The notes under the pieces are model-generated. The model was not told where the DNA came from. It saw only the letters and a list, made by a program, of their open reading frames with translations, and did not search any database. This document shows, one piece after another, positions 13,797-16,533 of a stretch of DNA of 16,533 nt. A program made the translations under genes and the position numbers. The stretch is from an uncultured Clostridia bacterium. Its GTDB lineage: Bacteria; Bacillota; Clostridia; Oscillospirales; Oscillospiraceae. Within the stretch, counting starts at the first letter, position 1. Every line of letters begins with the position of its first letter. Location of the stretch: the NCBI GenBank assembly GCA_946184215.1, contig CAMHER010000017.1, positions 1-16,533 on the forward strand, in the 5' to 3' direction.

Positions 13797-14281
13797 TTAC
13801 AGCGGCAGAATGTCCTCAATGAATCCGCGCTTCGGCGCATTGTCAATCTTGTCCAGCACCACGATCTGAAGCATGATGATTTCAATCTCGGTCTCGTCGA
13901 TTTCCCGCACCGTCCAATGGTACGCCTCCTGCAGCTGGCGGTAGAAATTAACGAGCCATTCCAGCGGAGACAGGCTTACTTGCCGTCTGTCCCCGCCTCG
14001 GCGTTTGGGATTTTGTCGAGCTTCTCGAACACGAGGCTGAGTATCCACTTCGCCGCTTCGTTGTAAGCGGGAAGCACGTCGGAAACTTCAACCCCTGCTT
14101 CAATCTGCTCCTTGTCGATATCGTAGATCAGTGCGAGGATTTCCACGCGATGGGACAGGATATCCGAGATGGACAGTCCTTTTGCCTCGCTGTCGTGCTC
14201 GACGATAGCCCGCCACACTTTCATGGTTGGACGCTTCGGAGAATATTCCTTTCCACTCAGAATGAGCTTCGGTTTTTCCAT
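13797..14281 (-). CDS. Tail assembly chaperone frameshift product (G-T type fusion)
   Basis: The downstream ORF (open from 14048, stop at 13797-13799) has no ribosome binding site and only a GTG at its head, so it is best read as the -1 frameshift extension of the chaperone gene. Slippage on CCCAAAC joins residues 1-93 of the short protein to 68 residues starting RRGGDRRQVSLSPLEWLVNFYRQLQEAYHWTV..., giving a product of about 161 residues. In lambda the gpGT extension binds the tape measure and recruits tail tube subunits. The short extension with WxVREIDETEIEIIMLQIVVLD is consistent with a small helical T domain. It ends 15 bases before the tape measure start. Confidence 0.85.
13964..14009 (-). 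promoter_or_regulatory. -1 ribosomal frameshift element
   Basis: The minus strand reads C CCA AAC in the zero frame (14003-14009), a perfect X-XXY-YYZ slippery heptamer. After a six-base spacer (GCCGAG) comes a ten-base-pair stem: GCGGGGACAG at 13987-13996 with CTGTCTCCGC at 13964-13973, one G-U pair, 13-base loop. The zero-frame stop TAA (13976-13978) lies in the loop. Frame, heptamer, spacer and stem all agree. Confidence 0.9.
13976..14281 (-). CDS. Tail assembly chaperone, short form (G type)
   Basis: This 101-residue acidic helical protein starts MEKPKLILSGKEYSPKRPTMKVWRA, contains SISDILSHRVEILALIYD, and ends ...EKLDKIPNAEAGTDGK. Size, position between major tail protein and tape measure, and the overlapping -1 frame extension identify it as the siphovirus tail assembly chaperone, analogous to lambda gpG. 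It keeps the tape measure soluble during tail assembly and is not part of the virion. ATG 14279-14281 follows the tail tube gene by 18 bases. The zero-frame product is expected to exceed the fusion. Confidence 0.88.
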   Translation of the reverse strand: MEKPKLILSGKEYSPKRPTMKVWRAIVEHDSEAKGLSISDILSHRVEILALIYDIDKEQIEAGVEVSDVLPAYNEAAKWILSLVFEKLDKIPNAEAGTDGK

Positions 14282-14299
14282 AACGATTCACTCCTCTCA

Positions 14300-14890
14300 T
14301 CACTCGCCCGAGGGATCGACGCTCGTGTACCAGTTTTCGCCCGTCGCGGGGAGATAACCGTCCGCTTCCTCGTCCGCCTGATAGAGTGCCTTTTTGTCGT
14401 TCCGATAAATGGCAATCGCCGTCATGGACGGCGTGTTGAACTTGACGCCCTCTTCCTTCGTCTGTGCCGTTTCGGACGGTTCGGAGAACTGAACCTTGAG
14501 GAATTTGACATACCGCTTCTTCCCGTTGCGTTTCGTCGTCTCAAACATGATGGCGAAATAGGGCGGATTGTCCCCGCTGGCCACGGTCATCACACCGTTT
14601 TCGATTTCATGGCCAAGAAGCAGCGCCTTGTACTCCAGCGGAAGCGTGGCGGTGTCAATCGTGAGATTGAACTTGGACGTGACATTTGCCGTGTCCACGG
14701 CCTGATTGTCAGCGTACAGCGTGGCTTCTTCGTTCTGCGGTTCGATGCTTACGGATTGCAGCCACGGGAAAGCGATGACGCTGTCATAAGTCGCCTGTCC
14801 GTCTGCCGGGTCGCTCAGCATCTTCGCGATGTGGAAATTGTCTACGCCGATAAACGGCGAATTCGTGATTCCGCTCGTCGGTGCGGTCAT
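14300..14890 (-). CDS. Major tail tube protein (phi13-like)
   Basis: The 196-residue protein is the repeated subunit of the tail tube. It begins MTAPTSGITNSPFIGVDNFHIAKML and contains segments typical of the phi13-type major tail family: ATYDSVIAFPWLQSVSIEP, ATLYADNQAVDTAN, TIDTATLPLEYKALLLGHE and YFAIMFETTKRNGKKRYVKFLKVQF. The final part (FNTPSMTAIAIYRNDKK) completes the tube beta-sandwich. ATG 14888-14890 overlaps the upstream stop as ATGA, with TAGGAG at ten bases. Order (tail terminator, tail tube, chaperone, tape measure) is canonical. Confidence 0.9.
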   Translation of the reverse strand: MTAPTSGITNSPFIGVDNFHIAKMLSDPADGQATYDSVIAFPWLQSVSIEPQNEEATLYADNQAVDTANVTSKFNLTIDTATLPLEYKALLLGHEIENGVMTVASGDNPPYFAIMFETTKRNGKKRYVKFLKVQFSEPSETAQTKEEGVKFNTPSMTAIAIYRNDKKALYQADEEADGYLPATGENWYTSVDPSGE

Positions 14891-15249
14891 GATTCATCAA
14901 CTCCTATTCTGTAATCAACGACGAGAATTCGCAGCCCGTCGTCATAGATCTCGTTTGTCTGAACGCGCATGAAACCAATGCCGCGCATAATCCTCTGCAC
15001 ATCGGCATAAAGGCTGCTATACTGCCCGTCCTTCGTCATGATGTGGATTCGTATCGTCACGCGCCGCTCAATCTCTGCATTGTCGGCATGGAGCGCCGGA
15101 ACGTCTGAAAGCGTCGAATAGACAATGACGGGATAGCTTCCCGCGTCGGGTCCGTGCAGATGATAAATGCCTTTCTTGCCGCCCTTCAGCTTCGACACGA
15201 GCGCCCTGTTGGTCGAAAGAGCTTCATATACCGCCGCCATAACATTCAA
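14887..15249 (-). CDS. Tail terminator / tail completion protein (DUF3168-like)
   Basis: This is a 120-residue alpha/beta protein: an N-terminal helix MAAVYEALSTNRALVSKL, a GIYHLHGPDAGSYPVIVY segment, then RRVTIRIHIMTKDGQYSSLYADVQRIMRGIGF and a C-terminal strand LRILVVDYRIG. This is the pattern of phage tail terminator proteins that cap the tube. It lies between the HK97-gp10-like gene and the tail tube gene, the expected place. TTG 15247-15249 was chosen as start because GGGGG lies eight bases before it; the in-frame ATG at 15240 is 17 bases from that site but cannot be excluded. Confidence 0.8.
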   Translation of the reverse strand: MNVMAAVYEALSTNRALVSKLKGGKKGIYHLHGPDAGSYPVIVYSTLSDVPALHADNAEIERRVTIRIHIMTKDGQYSSLYADVQRIMRGIGFMRVQTNEIYDDGLRILVVDYRIGVDES

Positions 15250-15671
15250 GATGTATTCCCCCTCACGGCTTTCCTGACGGCATCGGTCACGTCCTCCAAC
15301 ACCTCGCCCCGAAGCGCATCAAACGCAGGATAGAGGAACGGTCTCCCTTTCGTCGGCGAGAATTCGATGATCTGCCCGTAAAGGTAGCCCTTCTTGTTCT
15401 TCGCGTTTGCCGAGATTCCGAGGGCCGTGCCGTCCTGGTTGCGTTTCTCTACCTTTATCGAACCGATAAGATTTCCCGTCCGGACGGCGTTCTGGTTCCG
15501 AAGGTTATCCCGCGCCCGCTCGGCGATTTTCTCCGCGCCCGCACGAAGAGCCTCCGTCGCGGCAGGGAGAACGTTATCGCCCATCTTCCGAAGCTCGGAC
15601 GCGATATACCCACGGGGCAGCGCCGCCGCTCCTCGAAAGAATGTATTTCCCCGTCTACGCCTCCTCGACAT
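15246..15671 (-). CDS. HK97-gp10-like head-tail / tail component
   Basis: The 141-residue protein has the hallmarks of the HK97 gp10 family: a basic N-terminus, a helix (VLPAATEALRAGAEKIAERARDNL), then VRTGNLIGSI, the characteristic R/KTGxLxxSI motif, and YLYGQIIEFSPTKGRPFLYPAFDA, the family's E-F/Y-G...RPFLxPAxx signature. The C-terminus is a helix. It works in tail completion at the head-tail junction. ATG 15669-15671 overlaps the preceding gene; upstream GGGAG and GGTGG serve as weak ribosome binding sites. Confidence 0.87.
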   Translation of the reverse strand: MSRRRRRGNTFFRGAAALPRGYIASELRKMGDNVLPAATEALRAGAEKIAERARDNLRNQNAVRTGNLIGSIKVEKRNQDGTALGISANAKNKKGYLYGQIIEFSPTKGRPFLYPAFDALRGEVLEDVTDAVRKAVRGNTS

Positions 15672-16026
15672 CTTCCACCAACTCCCGGCATTCCATTACC
15701 GTCCACATTCTGCGGCTCTCAACGTCATACGGCGGAGAAACAAGTTCCAGCCGCTTACCTCGCCAGCGTATCTCATCCGTTGGCTGGATATCCTCCCGCC
15801 AGCGTATGGTGACTCTATATCCCACTATATTTTCCGTTTCCTGTGGACGTTCCCCGATTCTCGCAGAAATTGGGAGAACCTTTGCCCATACTGTCGCCCG
15901 TGTGTGTATCTCTCCGGCTACTATATTCCCGTCTATATCTCGTTCTCTGTCGCGGTACAGGATATCAATCCGCTCATGGAGATCGTCGATGGTGACGCCC
16001 ATTTCCCGTCCTCGCTGGATTGCCAT
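15655..16026 (-). CDS. Head closure / head-tail adaptor protein
   Basis: The 123-residue beta-barrel-type protein matches the SPP1 gp16 / phage head-tail joining family: N-terminal MTIDDLHERIDI-like segment (GVTIDDLHERIDILYRDRERDIDGN), then ATVWAKVLPISARIGERPQETENIVGYRVTIRW and a DEIRWRGKRLELVSPPYD strand pair. It closes the portal channel after packaging. ATG 16024-16026 overlaps the connector stop as TGATG and has GGGAGG seven bases upstream. Confidence 0.85.
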   Translation of the reverse strand: MAIQRGREMGVTIDDLHERIDILYRDRERDIDGNIVAGEIHTRATVWAKVLPISARIGERPQETENIVGYRVTIRWREDIQPTDEIRWRGKRLELVSPPYDVESRRMWTVMECRELVEDVEEA

Positions 16027-16307
16027 CAGAACACCTCCCGCCGAACATCCATCAAGAGTGCCCGCAAGGTTCTAACAAGCTCCTGATGGTTCGCGCCCTC
16101 GCGATTTTGGTAGAGATAGCCCACGGCATACAGAACGGCAATCTTGATCGCCGCCGAATTCTCCTCCCTCGTGAATGCCTCATCGTCGAGGCGTGACACC
16201 GCTTGGCAAAGGGCATGCGCCTTTTCAAGGCAGGACGTGATGATTTCATCGTCAACTTCTCCGTCCACCCGCAGATATACCTTGGCTTCGTCAAGCGTCA
16301 CAGACAC
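16026..16307 (-). CDS. Head-tail connector (HK97 gp6-like)
   Basis: As called, a 93-residue helical protein: MSVTLDEAKVYLRVDGEVDDEIITSCLEKAHALC, the typical N-terminus of gp6-like connectors (VTLxEAKxxLRVD...DDxxI), then AIKIAVLYAVGYLYQNREG. It forms a ring under the portal. The frame is open back to ATG 16371-16373, which overlaps the capsid stop (TGATG) and would add 22 residues. I prefer GTG 16305-16307 because GAGGGGG lies just upstream at good spacing, the family normally starts here, and the intervening bases hold a strong hairpin. The choice of start remains uncertain. Confidence 0.82.
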   Translation of the reverse strand: MSVTLDEAKVYLRVDGEVDDEIITSCLEKAHALCQAVSRLDDEAFTREENSAAIKIAVLYAVGYLYQNREGANHQELVRTLRALLMDVRREVF

Positions 16308-16335
16308 ACCGTTCACCCCCTCATACAGAGAAACA

Positions 16336-16355
16336 GGGAGCCGAGAACGGCTCCC
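16336..16355 (-). terminator. Hairpin between capsid and connector genes
   Basis: GGGAGCCG and CGGCTCCC form a perfect eight-base-pair stem with a four-base TTCT loop, followed on the minus strand by TGTTTCTCTGT. It resembles a weak terminator or an mRNA 3' stabilising stem, 18 bases after the capsid stop codon. Confidence 0.55.
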
Positions 16356-16372
16356 CATCTTCCCTTGCGTCA

Positions 16373-16533
16373 TCAGGACGCAATCTTCAGTACCCTCACG
16401 GCCTCCGGCAGCACGAGGACGCCGTCGACGCGCTCCTTCATCACATATCCAGTCATATCGTTGCCCGCGTAAAGCTCACGAAGCTCCTGAATAGTGCGGG
16501 TGCCGCGGTCGCCGATGTTGTAGTAGCTCATAT
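16373..16533 (-). CDS. Major capsid protein, C-terminal fragment (HK97 fold)
   Basis: Only the last 53 codons are in the window; the gene continues past its right edge. The visible sequence includes SYYNIGDRGTRTIQELRELY, GYVMKERVDGVLVLPEAVRVL and ends KIAS. A C-terminus with a hydrophobic VDGVLVLPEAVRVLKI strand matches the DG-x(2-4)-PEAF/V-xxLK end of HK97-type major capsid proteins, and the next genes are head completion genes. The stop is TGA at 16373-16375. Confidence 0.75.
   Translation of the reverse strand, partial: MSYYNIGDRGTRTIQELRELYAGNDMTGYVMKERVDGVLVLPEAVRVLKIAS

Noticed and set aside
13797..14048. Independent gene for the 83-codon frame before the tape measure
   Set aside because: No ribosome binding site and only a GTG start inside the chaperone gene; the slippery heptamer explains its expression as a frameshift extension.

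Overview
This window is the late half of a siphovirus-type prophage, followed by its lysis module, an accessory gene, a recombinase module and a short stretch of probable host or flanking DNA. Nearly every gene is on the minus strand, so the biological order runs from high to low coordinates. Coding density is very high, with stop/start overlaps such as TGATG and ATGA. Base composition is GC-rich, and the Shine-Dalgarno sequences (AGGAGG or GGAGG) are strong. The families (HK97-type head completion genes, phi13-like tail tube, GH25 lysozyme, phage holin, large serine recombinases) are those of Firmicutes phages. The GC-rich composition, and a lipobox coiled-coil protein directly after the lysozyme that could serve as an outer-membrane spanin, would fit a diderm Firmicute (Negativicutes such as Selenomonas or Megasphaera relatives). 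That assignment is inference, not proof.

Layout from right to left. 16533-14887 holds the 3' end of the major capsid gene, a terminator-like hairpin, then head-tail connector, head closure, HK97-gp10-like and tail-terminator genes. 14890-11622 holds the major tail tube protein, the tail assembly chaperone with a -1 programmed frameshift (slippery CCCAAAC plus stem-loop) that fuses a second ORF, and a 719-residue tape measure protein. 11632-6478 holds tail-tip, hub and probable receptor-recognition genes; several have no recognisable family, and the hub candidate starts with a striking 17-residue repeat. 6456-4894 holds the holin, GH25 lysozyme and a lipoprotein with a second long reading frame nested around it in the +1 frame, an arrangement like lambda Rz/Rz1. 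A bidirectional terminator at 4851-4893 closes the late operon.

The only plus-strand gene, at 4572-4808, encodes a small secreted Gly/His/Cys-rich peptide with its own ribosome binding site. It diverges from a minus-strand module of four genes: an HTH protein with two zinc fingers, a small SHOCT-like protein and two tandem large serine recombinases. A strong UUCG-loop terminator ends this module. Beyond it lie an independently promoted iron-sulfur flavoprotein gene and an unassigned 233-base end with an inverted repeat. No tRNA, rRNA, CRISPR array or insertion sequence was recognised. The clearest non-coding signal is the frameshift element. The most interesting open questions are the nested lysis ORFs, the glycine-rich peptide gene and the role of the paired recombinases.
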